DNA of 64,000 nt, taken from NCBI RefSeq assembly GCF_046000175.1, contig NZ_JBEOMB010000016.1, positions 21,371-85,370 on the forward strand, in the 5' to 3' direction. The number at the start of each line of letters is the position of its first letter. The first letter of the stretch is position 1. Under the pieces are notes generated by a model, which did no database searches, was not told the DNA's origin, and worked only from the letters and a program-made list of their open reading frames with translations. Positions 56,754-64,000 of this stretch are shown one piece after another. Source of the DNA: Rhodoplanes sp046000175 (GTDB lineage: Bacteria > Pseudomonadota > Alphaproteobacteria > Rhizobiales > Xanthobacteraceae). The position numbers were made by a program, and so were the translations under genes.

Positions 56754-57089
56754 CTATGGGCTCGCGGCGGGCATGCGCCATGCCGCCGAACGGTATTTCT
56801 CGGGAAGCGTGTCGGTGTCGGACGGGTCCAGGCCCAGCGCCTCGATCTCGTCGAACCAGCGGTCGCGCTGGCTCTCCGGCAGCCTGGCGCCGCACCAGGG
56901 GCAATAGGCGATGACGACGTAGGACGGCCCGCCGTCGTGGACGATCAGCCCGTACTCGTCGAACTTCTCCGCGTAGACGATCAGCGCGTCCGGGCAGTCG
57001 AACGGGTCGGCATGCTCGGCGCATCTGAAATCGAGCTGATGGCGCATCTGCTCGCAGCAATGCGCGGCACGGGCGGGCGCATCGACCAT
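56754..57089 (-). CDS. DUF6980-family Cys-rich protein within the urease operon
   Basis: 111 residues. Its start overlaps the ureB stop by one base, and it ends 28 bp before ureC, so it is an internal gene of the urease operon. A cysteine-rich pattern, HCCEQMRHQLDFRCAEHADP then FDCPDALIVY and YCPWCGARLPES, suggests a zinc- or nickel-binding fold. The conserved FDCPD and CPWCG motifs place it in DUF6980, a family of unknown function. The position between ureB and ureC suggests a urease-related role such as metal handling, but this is inference. Confidence 0.8.
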   Translation of the reverse strand: MVDAPARAAHCCEQMRHQLDFRCAEHADPFDCPDALIVYAEKFDEYGLIVHDGGPSYVVIAYCPWCGARLPESQRDRWFDEIEALGLDPSDTDTLPEKYRSAAWRMPAASP

Positions 57090-57394
57090 CAGAGCGGGCC
57101 CATCACATCCTGCCTGAAACCGTAAATGGTGCGGGTGCCGGCGAGCGCGACCAGCGTCACCTGTCGCGACTGGCCGGGCTCGAACCGCACCGCCGTTCCG
57201 GCGGCGATGTCGAGCCGGAAGCCGCGCGCCTTGTCACGATCGAAGCGCAGCGCCGGATTGGTCTCGAAGAAGTGGTAGTGCGAGCCGACCTGGATCGGCC
57301 GGTCGCCCGTGTTCATCACCGTGAGCGTCACGGTCTCGCGACCGGCATTCAGCGTGATGTCGCCCTCGGCCGTGACGATCTCGCCCGGGATCAT
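57089..57394 (-). CDS. ureB: Urease subunit beta
   Basis: 101 residues, typical length for the separate bacterial beta subunit. Signatures: MIPGEIVTAEGDITLNAGRE, TVMNTGDRPIQVGSHYHFFE, NPALRFDRDKARGFRLDIAA and ALAGTRTIYGFRQDVMGPL. It is structural and part of the (abc)3 oligomer. Flanked upstream by the FmdE-like gene (12 bp) and downstream by DUF6980 (1-bp overlap). Confidence 0.97.
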   Translation of the reverse strand: MIPGEIVTAEGDITLNAGRETVTLTVMNTGDRPIQVGSHYHFFETNPALRFDRDKARGFRLDIAAGTAVRFEPGQSRQVTLVALAGTRTIYGFRQDVMGPL

Positions 57395-57406
57395 GAGGTC
57401 CTCCTG

Positions 57407-57994
57407 TCAGGGTCGCGGCGCCGGCGGCGGGGCCGGCGGCGCCGGCGGCAGCTCGCGCACCGTCATCATGTCGGCCGCCGGGATCGCCATCACGGCGTCC
57501 CAGCGCGCGATGCCGGTCGGCTCCTTGTTGATGTCGCGCAGCCGCGGCCAGATCGTCGCGGGCACGGCGTAGTCCAGCGTGCGGCCGCTCGGCTTGTGGC
57601 GGATGACGACGCGGCCGAACAGCCCGTCACCGGCCGGCGTGTCGGCGACCCGCAGGCTCGCCTGACCGGGCGAGGCGCGGGTCGCGATCATCACGCCGTC
57701 GACGATACACGGGCACGGCGCACCGGGGCTGGTGTGATAAGTCACGTCGAGCTCGCGCGGCGCCGCCCCGAGCTTTTGGCGCGCGTCGTCGCCGATCCGG
57801 ATACCAGCGGCGATCAGCGAGCCGAAGCCGCCGTGCACGCGGGCGCCGAGCGAGATCCACAGGTCCCGCTCGTCCGGCGGTGTCGTCTCGATCGGCCCGT
57901 CATGCGCGGCGAGCGGCCCGACGCCGGCCGGGAGGATCGCGAGCAGAACGACGAGCGCGCAGGCGACGGCGAAGACACGATGAAGGAAGGACAT
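57407..57994 (-). CDS. Secreted FmdE-like protein within the urease operon
   Basis: 195 residues from the ATG at 57994 (a GTG at 58000 is also possible). Signal peptide FLHRVFAVACALVVLLAILP, then a domain with RVHGGFGSLIAAGIRIGDDA, VTYHTSPGAPCPCIVDGVMI and RVADTPAGDGLFGRVVIRHK. The HG-G-G....G motif and the paired cysteines resemble the formylmethanofuran dehydrogenase subunit E (FmdE) domain, a metal-binding family with diverse functions. A Pro-rich tail follows. It lies between ureA and ureB. Since urease is cytoplasmic, a periplasmic protein here may handle nickel or a urea-related ligand (inference). Confidence 0.75.
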   Translation of the reverse strand: MSFLHRVFAVACALVVLLAILPAGVGPLAAHDGPIETTPPDERDLWISLGARVHGGFGSLIAAGIRIGDDARQKLGAAPRELDVTYHTSPGAPCPCIVDGVMIATRASPGQASLRVADTPAGDGLFGRVVIRHKPSGRTLDYAVPATIWPRLRDINKEPTGIARWDAVMAIPAADMMTVRELPPAPPAPPPAPRP

Positions 57995-58002
57995 GGACAC
58001 GC

Positions 58003-58305
58003 TCAGCGGATCGGATCGTGGACGGTGACGAGCTTGGAGCCGTCCGGAAACGTCGCCTCGACCTGGATCTCGGGGATCATCTCCGGGATGCCGTCCATCA
58101 CCTGGGCGCGCGTCAGCACCGTGGCACCGGCCGCCATCAGCTCGGCGACGCTGCGGCCGTCGCGGGCGCCCTCCAGGATGAAGTCGGAGATCAGCGCCAC
58201 AGCTTCGGGGTGGTTGAGCTTGACGCCGCGCTCCAGCCGCCGGCGCGCCACCATGGCGGCCGTGGCGATCAGGAGCTTGTCCTTTTCACGCGGTGTGAGA
58301 TGCAT
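58003..58305 (-). CDS. ureA: Urease subunit gamma
   Basis: 100 residues from the ATG at 58305 (MHLTPREKDKLLIATAAMVA); the frame is open for 17 more codons upstream, but these do not match UreA. Signatures: ERGVKLNHPEAVALISDFIL, ARDGRSVAELMAAGATVLTR and GIPEMIPEIQVEATFPDGSK. Small structural subunit of urease. It follows ureD by 19 bp, and the FmdE-like gene follows it. Confidence 0.97.
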   Translation of the reverse strand: MHLTPREKDKLLIATAAMVARRRLERGVKLNHPEAVALISDFILEGARDGRSVAELMAAGATVLTRAQVMDGIPEMIPEIQVEATFPDGSKLVTVHDPIR

Positions 58306-58324
58306 CGCAGGAACCCGTATCTGA

Positions 58325-59206
58325 TCAATTGAGCCACAAAGGCGGCAGCGGTCCACCCGACGCCAGAGAGAGTGCCGTCGCGAGATCGTGGCGCAGGCTC
58401 TCGCCGTCCGGCGCGCAGAACCGTGCCGCCGTGATGCCGTTCCACGACGACGCGCCGACCTCTCCGCGCAGTCCCTCGCACGCGCGAAGCGCCGCGACGA
58501 AGGCCTCGTCGGCCGGCATCAGAAGAATGATCGCGACCGCGACGCCGCCGGCCGCCACGGCCGGTTCGCGCAGGGTCTGCGCGATCGCGCCGTCGAGCCG
58601 CATCGTCTCGGCGTAGACGAGCCGGCCGGCGCGGCGCACCCGCCAGCGGTCCGAGAACCAGCCCTCGACCACCGCCTCGTCCATGCCGGTGCGGCCGAAC
58701 ACCACGGCCTCGGCCAGCAGCAGCCGGGCGTCGTCGGCGAGGTCGACATCGATGGTGCGGGCGAGGCGCGCGCGATCGAACAGGATCATCTCGCGCGGCA
58801 TCCAGGCGAGGCTCGCGCCGCGACCGACCGTGAGCCGGACCTGCATGCGGGCCGGCGCGCTCTGCGCGCGATAGACCTTCTCGGCCGACGACGTCGTGAC
58901 CCGGACCGAGGCTCCCTCCTCCACGGCGATGTCGATGTCGGAGCGGTCGCCGCCGGCGATGCCGCCGGCCGTGTTGACGAGCACGGCATCGAGCGCGGGC
59001 GAGGGCCGCGCCGGGTTCGGGAAGCGCACGCGCAGCGAGCCTTCCTCGAACACATGCGTGCGGCAGGTTTGCGTGCGGCAGGTTTGCGTGCGGCGGCTCG
59101 CGCCCTGGCGCAGCCCGACGCCGAGCCGGACCGTGCCGGTCGCCCGGTTGGCCGCGAAGATCGCGCCCTGCGGGTCCTCCCGCCCGCCCGCCGCCTGCTC
59201 GCTCAA
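58325..59206 (-). CDS. ureD: Urease accessory protein UreD (UreH)
   Basis: 293 residues. Scaffold that, with UreF and UreG, binds apo-urease for nickel insertion. UreD hallmarks are LVNTAGGIAGGDRSDIDIAV, VRVTTSSAEKVYRAQS and AWMPREMILFDRARL. Residues 39-50 (RTQTCRTQTCRT) come from a 15-bp tandem duplication at 59056-59085 and precede HVFEEGSLRVRFP. It starts the ureDABC run and lies 30 bp after urtE, so urea uptake and urease genes may be co-transcribed. Confidence 0.93.
   Translation of the reverse strand: MSEQAAGGREDPQGAIFAANRATGTVRLGVGLRQGASRRTQTCRTQTCRTHVFEEGSLRVRFPNPARPSPALDAVLVNTAGGIAGGDRSDIDIAVEEGASVRVTTSSAEKVYRAQSAPARMQVRLTVGRGASLAWMPREMILFDRARLARTIDVDLADDARLLLAEAVVFGRTGMDEAVVEGWFSDRWRVRRAGRLVYAETMRLDGAIAQTLREPAVAAGGVAVAIILLMPADEAFVAALRACEGLRGEVGASSWNGITAARFCAPDGESLRHDLATALSLASGGPLPPLWLN
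59056..59100. repeat. 15-bp tandem duplication inside ureD
   Basis: gcgtgcggcaggttt twice (59056-59070, 59071-59085), then a degenerate third copy (gcgtgcggcggctcg). Keeps the reading frame and adds TQTCR units. Confidence 0.95.
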
Positions 59207-59236
59207 GACGTCCCCCGGCTCCAGCTCGCGCGACGA

Positions 59237-59932
59237 TCAGAGCGCGAGCGCGCGCCGCAGAGCTCCGTCGTCGAGATCGGCGCGGCCCGCCGCGTAGACG
59301 ACGCTGCCGCGATCCATGACGGCGAAAGCATCGCCGAGTTCGCGGGCGAAGTCGAGATACTGCTCGACCAGCACGATGGCGATGCCGCCGAGGTCGCGGA
59401 GATACGCGATGGCGCGGCCGATGTCCTTGATGATCGACGGCTGGATGCCCTCGGTCGGCTCGTCGAGCAGCAGGAGCCGCGGCCGCATCACCATGGCGCG
59501 GCCGATGGCGAGCTGCTGCTGCTGGCCGCCCGAGAGGTCGCCGCCGCGCCGGCCCAGCATGTCGGCGAGCACCGGGAACAGGTTGAACACGTCGGGCGGG
59601 ATCGCCCGGTCGCGTCGCGGCAGCGCCGCGAAGGCGGTCTCCAGATTCTCCTTCACGGTGAGGAGCGGGAAGATCTCGCGTCCCTGCGGCACATAGGCGA
59701 TGCCGCGGCGGGCCCGGCGGTCGGGCGCGAGGCCGGCGATGTCGGCGCCCTCCCACGCGATCACGCCGGCCTTGACGGCGTGCTGGCCGACGATGGCGCG
59801 CAGGAGGCTCGTCTTGCCCACGCCGTTGCGCCCCAGCACGCACGTCACCTGGCCGGGCGCGGCCGCGAGGCTCACGCCCCGCAGCGCCTGCGCGGCGCCG
59901 TAGTAGAGATCGATGGACTGGACGTTCAGCAT
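59237..59932 (-). CDS. urtE: Urea ABC transporter ATP-binding protein UrtE
   Basis: 231 residues. LivF-type ATPase: Walker A GRNGVGKTSLLR, signature LSGGQQQQLAIGRA, Walker B LLLLDEPTEGIQPSII, H-loop VLVEQYLDFA. Assigned to the urea system, rather than branched-chain amino acids, by its position between urtBCD and ureDABC and by the EGIQPSIIKDI segment typical of UrtE. The spacer to urtD contains a 12-copy heptanucleotide array. Confidence 0.94.
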   Translation of the reverse strand: MLNVQSIDLYYGAAQALRGVSLAAAPGQVTCVLGRNGVGKTSLLRAIVGQHAVKAGVIAWEGADIAGLAPDRRARRGIAYVPQGREIFPLLTVKENLETAFAALPRRDRAIPPDVFNLFPVLADMLGRRGGDLSGGQQQQLAIGRAMVMRPRLLLLDEPTEGIQPSIIKDIGRAIAYLRDLGGIAIVLVEQYLDFARELGDAFAVMDRGSVVYAAGRADLDDGALRRALAL

Positions 59933-59955
59933 CCGCGGCAGACCTTGTCAGGGGG

Positions 59956-59983
59956 CGAATAGCGAATAGCGAGTAGCGAATGG
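59956..59983. repeat. Short inverted copies of the heptanucleotide repeat
   Basis: gcgaatagcgaatagcgagtagcgaat reads as the complement of the CTACTCG array to the right with T/C variants, so this spacer can form a long hairpin. Confidence 0.7.
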
Positions 59984-60004
59984 GGAAGAGGGCCGGCGAG
60001 GGAC

Positions 60005-60088
60005 ACTCGCTACTCGCTACTCGCTACTCGCTACTCGCTACTCGCTACTCGCTACTCGCTACTCGCTACTCGCTACTCGCTACTCGCT
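60005..60088. repeat. Heptanucleotide tandem array, 12 copies
   Basis: ACTCGCT repeated 12 times without interruption (84 bp), in the 154-bp spacer between urtD and urtE. The urtD stop codon (TAG on the minus strand) lies within the last unit and its edge. Confidence 0.97.
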
Positions 60089-60839
60089 ACCGTCCCAGAT
60101 ACACCTCGACCACCCGTTCGTTCTCGGAGACCTGGTCGATCGAGCCCTCGGCGAGCACGCGGCCCTCGTGTAGCACCGTGACCTTGACGCCCAGCGCGCG
60201 CACGAAGGTCATGTCGTGCTCGACGACCACGACGGTCTTCTCGACGTTGATGGCGCGCAACAGCTCGGCGGTCTGATGCGTCTCGGCGTCCGTCATGCCG
60301 GCGACCGGCTCGTCGACCAGCAGGAGTTTTGGATCCTGCGCCAGCAGCATGCCGATCTCGAGCCACTGTTTTTGGCCATGCGACAGGCTTCCCGCCAGGC
60401 GCGAGCGCGCTGTCGTCAGCCGGATGGTGTCCAGGATGGACGAGATGCGCTCGCGCGCGGACGCCGTCTCGCGCCATGTCACGGCGGTGCGGGCGCGGCG
60501 GTCGCCGGCGAGCGCGAGGCGCAGATTGTCCTCCACGGTGTGCGAATCGAACACGGTCGGCTTCTGAAACTTGCGCCCGATGCCCAGCACCGCGATCGAG
60601 GCCTCGTCCAGTGTCGTGAGATCGTGGGTGCCGTCGAACATCACCTCGCCCGAGTCGGGGCGGGTCTTGCCCGTGATCACGTCCATCATGGTGGTCTTGC
60701 CGGCGCCGTTCGGGCCGATGATGGCGCGCATCTCGCCCGGCGCGATGGTGAGCGACAGGCTGTTCAGCGCCTTGAAGCCGTCGAACGACACGCTGACCGC
60801 GTCGAGATAGAGAAGCGCCGATGTGGTGCGGAGTTCCAT
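60087..60839 (-). CDS. urtD: Urea ABC transporter ATP-binding protein UrtD
   Basis: 250 residues. LivG-type ATPase: Walker A GPNGAGKTTMMDVI, signature LSHGQKQWLEIGM (the SHGQ form is typical of UrtD), Walker B LLLVDEPVAGMTDAET, H-loop VVVEHDMTFVR. Pairs with UrtE to drive the UrtB/UrtC permease. It starts 4 bp after the urtC stop. Its stop codon lies at the edge of the heptanucleotide array. Confidence 0.94.
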   Translation of the reverse strand: MELRTTSALLYLDAVSVSFDGFKALNSLSLTIAPGEMRAIIGPNGAGKTTMMDVITGKTRPDSGEVMFDGTHDLTTLDEASIAVLGIGRKFQKPTVFDSHTVEDNLRLALAGDRRARTAVTWRETASARERISSILDTIRLTTARSRLAGSLSHGQKQWLEIGMLLAQDPKLLLVDEPVAGMTDAETHQTAELLRAINVEKTVVVVEHDMTFVRALGVKVTVLHEGRVLAEGSIDQVSENERVVEVYLGR

Positions 60840-60843
60840 CGTC

Positions 60844-62004
60844 TCACTCCGCCGCCGCGGGCTTCGGGGCCGGGCCGTCGGCCGGTGTCGCGGTCGTCTC
60901 GGCGGCCTCCGCCGCCGCGGCCCGCCGGCGGGCCCGCCAGTGCGAGAGCGTGCCGACGATGCCGCGCGGCAGCCACAGCGTCACGCCGACGAACAGGCCG
61001 CCGAGCAGGAACAGCCAGTAGGGCGCGAGCGCCCCGCTGGTGAAGGTGGTCTTGGCGTAGTTGACCAGCAGGGCGCCGACGACGGCGCCGACCAGCGTGC
61101 CGCGGCCGCCGACCGCGACCCAGATCACGGCCTCGATGGAGTTCGCCGGCGAGAACTCACCCGGATTGATGATGCCGACCTGCGGCACGTAAAGGGCACC
61201 GGCGACACCCGCCATGCAGGCCGAGACGACGAACACGGCGAGCTTGTAGGACTCGACCCGGTAGCCGAGAAAGCGGGCGCGGGCCTCGGCGTCGCGGATC
61301 GCGACCAGCACCATGCCGAACTTGGACGCCACCAGCACGCGGCAGACGACGTAGCCGAGCGCGAGTGCCACGCACGAGATGGCGAACAGCGCCGCCCGCG
61401 TCCCGTCCGCCTGCACGTTGAAGCCGAGAATGTCCTTGAAGTCGGTGAGGCCGTTGTTGCCGCCGAAGCCGAAGTCGTTGCGGAAGAAGGCGAGCATTAG
61501 GGCGAAGGTCATCGCCTGGGTGATGATCGAGAAGTAGACGCCGGTCACCCGGCTGCGGAACGCGAACCACCCGAACACCAGCGCGAGCAGGCCGGGCACG
61601 AGCAGCACCATCAGCATCGCGTAGGGAAAGTGAGAAAATCCCCACCAGGCGAGCGGCAGCTCCTTCCAGTTGAGGAACACCATGAAGTCGGGCAGCAGCG
61701 GATTGCCGTAGACGCCCCGCCCGCCGATCTGACGCATCAGATACATGCCCATGGCGTAGCCGCCGAGCGCGAAGAAGGCGCCGTGGCCGAGCGACAGGAT
61801 CCCGCAATAGCCCCAGATCAGATCGATCGACAGCGCCAGCAGGGCGAAGCAGACATACTTGCCGAACAGCGAGACCAGATAGGTCGGCACGTGCAGGGGC
61901 GAGGACTCGGGCAGCGCGAGATTGAGGATGGGGATCGCGATCGCCACGACCGCGACGACGATCAGGAACGCGATGCTGCCGCGGTCGAGCGCGCGGGGAG
62001 TCAT
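60844..62004 (-). CDS. urtC: Urea ABC transporter permease UrtC
   Basis: 386 residues, about nine membrane segments. LivM-like elements: FALLALSIDLIWGYCGILSL, GHGAFFALGGYAMGMYLMRQ, GVYFSIITQAMTFALMLAFF, VGGRGTLVGAVVGALLVNYA. N-terminal DRGSIAFLIVVAVVAIAIPI and a C-terminal Ala-rich tail complete it. Forms the membrane channel with UrtB. Upstream spacer of 151 bp to urtB with a family-4 repeat. Confidence 0.94.
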   Translation of the reverse strand: MTPRALDRGSIAFLIVVAVVAIAIPILNLALPESSPLHVPTYLVSLFGKYVCFALLALSIDLIWGYCGILSLGHGAFFALGGYAMGMYLMRQIGGRGVYGNPLLPDFMVFLNWKELPLAWWGFSHFPYAMLMVLLVPGLLALVFGWFAFRSRVTGVYFSIITQAMTFALMLAFFRNDFGFGGNNGLTDFKDILGFNVQADGTRAALFAISCVALALGYVVCRVLVASKFGMVLVAIRDAEARARFLGYRVESYKLAVFVVSACMAGVAGALYVPQVGIINPGEFSPANSIEAVIWVAVGGRGTLVGAVVGALLVNYAKTTFTSGALAPYWLFLLGGLFVGVTLWLPRGIVGTLSHWRARRRAAAAEAAETTATPADGPAPKPAAAE

Positions 62005-62031
62005 GGCACGGCTCCGCCATCCGACCCTCCG

Positions 62032-62134
62032 CGTGTCCCCGCGAAAGCGGGGACCCAGGGGCCGCGCGACGTGGTGCCGCCCTGGGTTCCGGCTCGACGG
62101 TGCGGCACTGCGTGCCGCACCGCGTCCGGGACAC
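62032..62134. repeat. Intergenic inverted-repeat element, family 4 (copy 6)
   Basis: gtgtccccgcgaaagcggggacccaggggc paired with ccctgggttccggc...gcgtccgggacac. Located inside the urtB-urtC operon spacer. Confidence 0.8.
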
Positions 62135-62155
62135 GAAGCCGAGACAGACGCACGC

Positions 62156-63814
62156 TCATGCCTCGATCGCCCTTCCCTTCAGCGCGAAGAGGCCGCGCGG
62201 GCGGCGCTGGATGAACAGGATGATCAGCACCAGGATGGCGATCTTGCCGAGCACGGCGCCGGCGAAGGGCTCCAGGAACTTGTTGGCGATGCCGAGCGTG
62301 AAGGCGCCGACCAGCGTGCCCCACAGGTTCCCCACGCCGCCGAACACCACGACCATGAACGAATCGATGATGTAGCTCTGGCCGAGATTGGGCGAGACGT
62401 TGTCGATCTGAGAGAGCGCGACGCCGGCGATGCCAGCGATGCCGGAGCCGAGCCCGAAGGTGAGCGCGTCGATGCGGGCCGTTCGGATGCCGACGCAGGC
62501 CGCCATGCCGCGGTTCTGCGTCACGGCGCGCATCTCCAGTCCCAGGCGGGTGAAGCGCAGCATGGCGAGCAGCAGCGCGAACACGGCGAGGCTGAAGCAG
62601 ACGATCCACAGCCGGTTCCAGGTGATGGCGAGCTGGCCGATCTCGAAGGCGCCGCTCATCCACGACGGGTTGCTCACCTCCTTGTTGGTCGGACCGAAGG
62701 CGGTGCGCACCGCCTGCTGCAGGATCAGCGACAGGCCCCAGGTGGCGAGCAGCGTCTCCAGCGGACGGCCGTAGAGGAAGCGGATGACGCTCTTCTCGAT
62801 GAGAATCCCGATCAGGCCCGTGACCACGAAGGCGAGCGGCACGGCGACGGCGAGCGACCAGTCGAGCGTCAGCGCCGCCGGCAATGGCAGCGTCACGCCG
62901 ATCGTCGTGCCCGGGATGGCGAGGGCAATCGCCTTCTGGCGGATCGCCTCCTGCACCACGAAGGTCGTGTAGGCGCCGAGCATCACCATCTCGCCATGCG
63001 CCATGTTGATGACGCCCATCACGCCGAACGTGATGGCGAGCCCGATGGCGGCGAGCAGCAGCACCGAGCCGAGCGAGATGCCGTACCAGGCGTTCTGCGC
63101 CGTCTCCCACATCTGCAGGCGGCCGCGGATGGCGCTCGCGGCGCCGTCGGCGGCGCCCTGCAGGGTCGCCGGCGTGCCGGGCGGCAGCGCCGAGAGGAGG
63201 GCGAGCGCCGCCTGGTCGCCGCGCTCGCGCAGCGTGGCGACCGCCTCGATGCGGGCCAGATCCGCCGCTTCGGCGGAGCCGATCAGGATCGCGGCGCGCG
63301 CCTCGGCGAGCGCCGTCTTCACCTGCGGGTTCCCTTCCGCGGCAAGCGCGGCTTCGACGGCGGCGAGCGCGCCCGCGTCGCGTGACTTGAACACCGCCTG
63401 GGCGGCATCGAGCCTTCGGGCCGGATCGGGCGCCCGCAGCGTCAGCGCGCCGAGCGCCGCTTCGACGGCGCGGCGCAGCCGGTTGTTGAGGCGGACGCGC
63501 TTGAGATCGCCGGCCGGAGGGGCCGGGCTCACGGCCGCGCCGGTCGCGGCGTCCTTCACGACGCCGGCGTCGTCGATCAGCACGCGGCGTCCGGCCGGAT
63601 CGGCCAGGAGCTTGCCGTCCTGCAACGCTTTTACAACTGCAAACGCCCGGACGTCGCCGCCGGCGCCGAGCGCCGCGACACCCGCTTCGGTGTCGGCATA
63701 GGAGTCGGTGAGAAACTTTTGCAGCGCATCGTCGAAGGCGTCGGCACGAAGGGACGACGTCGGCGGCACGATCATGAGAAGAGCCGCAAGGATTGCGAAC
63801 AGGAGAATCCGCAA
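62156..63814 (-). CDS. urtB: Urea ABC transporter permease UrtB
   Basis: 552 residues from the TTG at 63814, chosen because it gives a clean signal peptide (MRILLFAILAALLMIVPPTS|S) and because the upstream frame runs through a repeat. Residues ~25-260 are the extracytoplasmic extension usual in UrtB (FDDALQKFLTDSYADTEAGV, helical Ala-rich repeats). The LivH-like permease core follows: LGSVLLLAAIGLAITFGVMG, VINMAHGEMVMLGAYTTFVV, TWGLSLILQQAVRTAFGPTN and YIIDSFMVVVFGGVGNLWGT. The gene for the binding protein UrtA should lie to the right, outside the window. Confidence 0.92.
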   Translation of the reverse strand: MRILLFAILAALLMIVPPTSSLRADAFDDALQKFLTDSYADTEAGVAALGAGGDVRAFAVVKALQDGKLLADPAGRRVLIDDAGVVKDAATGAAVSPAPPAGDLKRVRLNNRLRRAVEAALGALTLRAPDPARRLDAAQAVFKSRDAGALAAVEAALAAEGNPQVKTALAEARAAILIGSAEAADLARIEAVATLRERGDQAALALLSALPPGTPATLQGAADGAASAIRGRLQMWETAQNAWYGISLGSVLLLAAIGLAITFGVMGVINMAHGEMVMLGAYTTFVVQEAIRQKAIALAIPGTTIGVTLPLPAALTLDWSLAVAVPLAFVVTGLIGILIEKSVIRFLYGRPLETLLATWGLSLILQQAVRTAFGPTNKEVSNPSWMSGAFEIGQLAITWNRLWIVCFSLAVFALLLAMLRFTRLGLEMRAVTQNRGMAACVGIRTARIDALTFGLGSGIAGIAGVALSQIDNVSPNLGQSYIIDSFMVVVFGGVGNLWGTLVGAFTLGIANKFLEPFAGAVLGKIAILVLIILFIQRRPRGLFALKGRAIEA

Positions 63815-63834
63815 ATGCTCTCGCTCGGGGCTTA

Positions 63835-64000
63835 CCCCCCTCCCTGGCCCTCCCCCACAAGGTGGGAGGGAACAGGATGGGGCAGCGCCACCTGTGTCAC
63901 GACGGCGTCTGTTCGCGGCAATTCCGATCGGAGTCACGAAGACGAGCCCTTCCTTCGGGGTTCCCTCCCCCCTTGTGGGGGAGGGACAGGGAGGGGGGTG
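63835..64000. repeat. Intergenic inverted-repeat element, family 7 (runs to window edge)
   Basis: cccccctccctggccctccc...acaaggtgggagggaac paired with ttccctccccccttgtgggg...gggacagggagggggg. Lies between urtB and the expected urtA, and may continue past base 64000. Confidence 0.85.

Noticed and set aside
60005..60088. Array considered as a CRISPR
   Set aside because: The unit is 7 bp without spacers and no cas genes are present; it is a simple tandem repeat.

Overview
The window is a very GC-rich chromosomal segment of an alphaproteobacterium, most likely of the order Hyphomicrobiales (Rhizobiales). Three things point there. The translation block ffh-rpsP-(SIMPL)-rimM-trmD-rplS-leuC is followed by dapF-mtaB, then later ftsY and yciB. 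There are many inverted-repeat intergenic elements of the kind common in Bradyrhizobium-like genomes. There is also an SHP/DHC cytochrome set typical of purple non-sulfur relatives. The genus cannot be fixed from the sequence alone. I see no rRNA, tRNA, transposase, prophage or CRISPR array.

Layout. (1) 1-3.2 kb: the end of an aldehyde dehydrogenase, a thiamine-diphosphate enzyme, and two small tandem paralogs. (2) 3.6-11.1 kb, minus strand: leuC, a SecD-P1-like secreted protein, rplS, trmD, rimM, a SIMPL-domain protein, rpsP and ffh. (3) 11.5-18.6 kb: a small hypothetical gene, a metallo-beta-lactamase-fold hydrolase, a secreted GyrI-like protein, dapF-mtaB, an LprI-like protein, a flavin-binding PPOX protein, a MaoC hydratase and HdeD. 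(4) 18.7-28.8 kb: a GAF-PAS-PAS-GGDEF-EAL protein, then a redox and sensing group: cytochrome c', a Gly/Tyr-rich secreted protein, a PepSY protein, a PhoP/PhoQ-like two-component system, cytochrome b561, SHP-type cytochrome (DUF1924), diheme cytochrome c and a Tat-exported multicopper oxidase. (5) 28.8-36.5 kb: a DUF123 nuclease-like protein, a zinc-ribbon peptide, a secreted serpin, hypotheticals, yciB, a lone gcvH, ftsY and an RluA-family pseudouridine synthase.

(6) 36.5-63.8 kb is a nitrogen-salvage region. It holds xdhABC (xanthine dehydrogenase and maturation factor), a divergent dihydropyrimidinase/hydantoinase, ureG-ureF-ureE, ureC-(DUF6980)-ureB-(FmdE-like)-ureA-ureD, and the urea ABC transporter genes urtE-urtD-urtC-urtB; urtA should lie just beyond the right edge. 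Purine and pyrimidine breakdown can yield urea or carbamoyl compounds. Urt imports urea, urease hydrolyses it, and UreDEFG insert nickel.

The urease genes are split between ureE (45.4 kb) and ureC (55.0 kb) by about 9.6 kb. This insert holds three orphan substrate-binding proteins from three transporter families (TRAP DctP, ABC NMT1-like, tripartite tricarboxylate TctC). It also holds a UbiD-like decarboxylase and a catabolic set (RraA-like aldolase, Ldh_2 dehydrogenase, beta-hydroxyacid dehydrogenase) with a divergent LysR regulator. A clean palindrome (CAATAAC-N10-GTTATTG) sits in the LysR/RraA intergenic region.

Intergenic spaces are repeatedly occupied by at least eight families of inverted-repeat elements, listed individually. 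A 12-copy heptanucleotide array separates urtD and urtE. Where a start was chosen downstream of the longest open frame, the reason is given in the entry.
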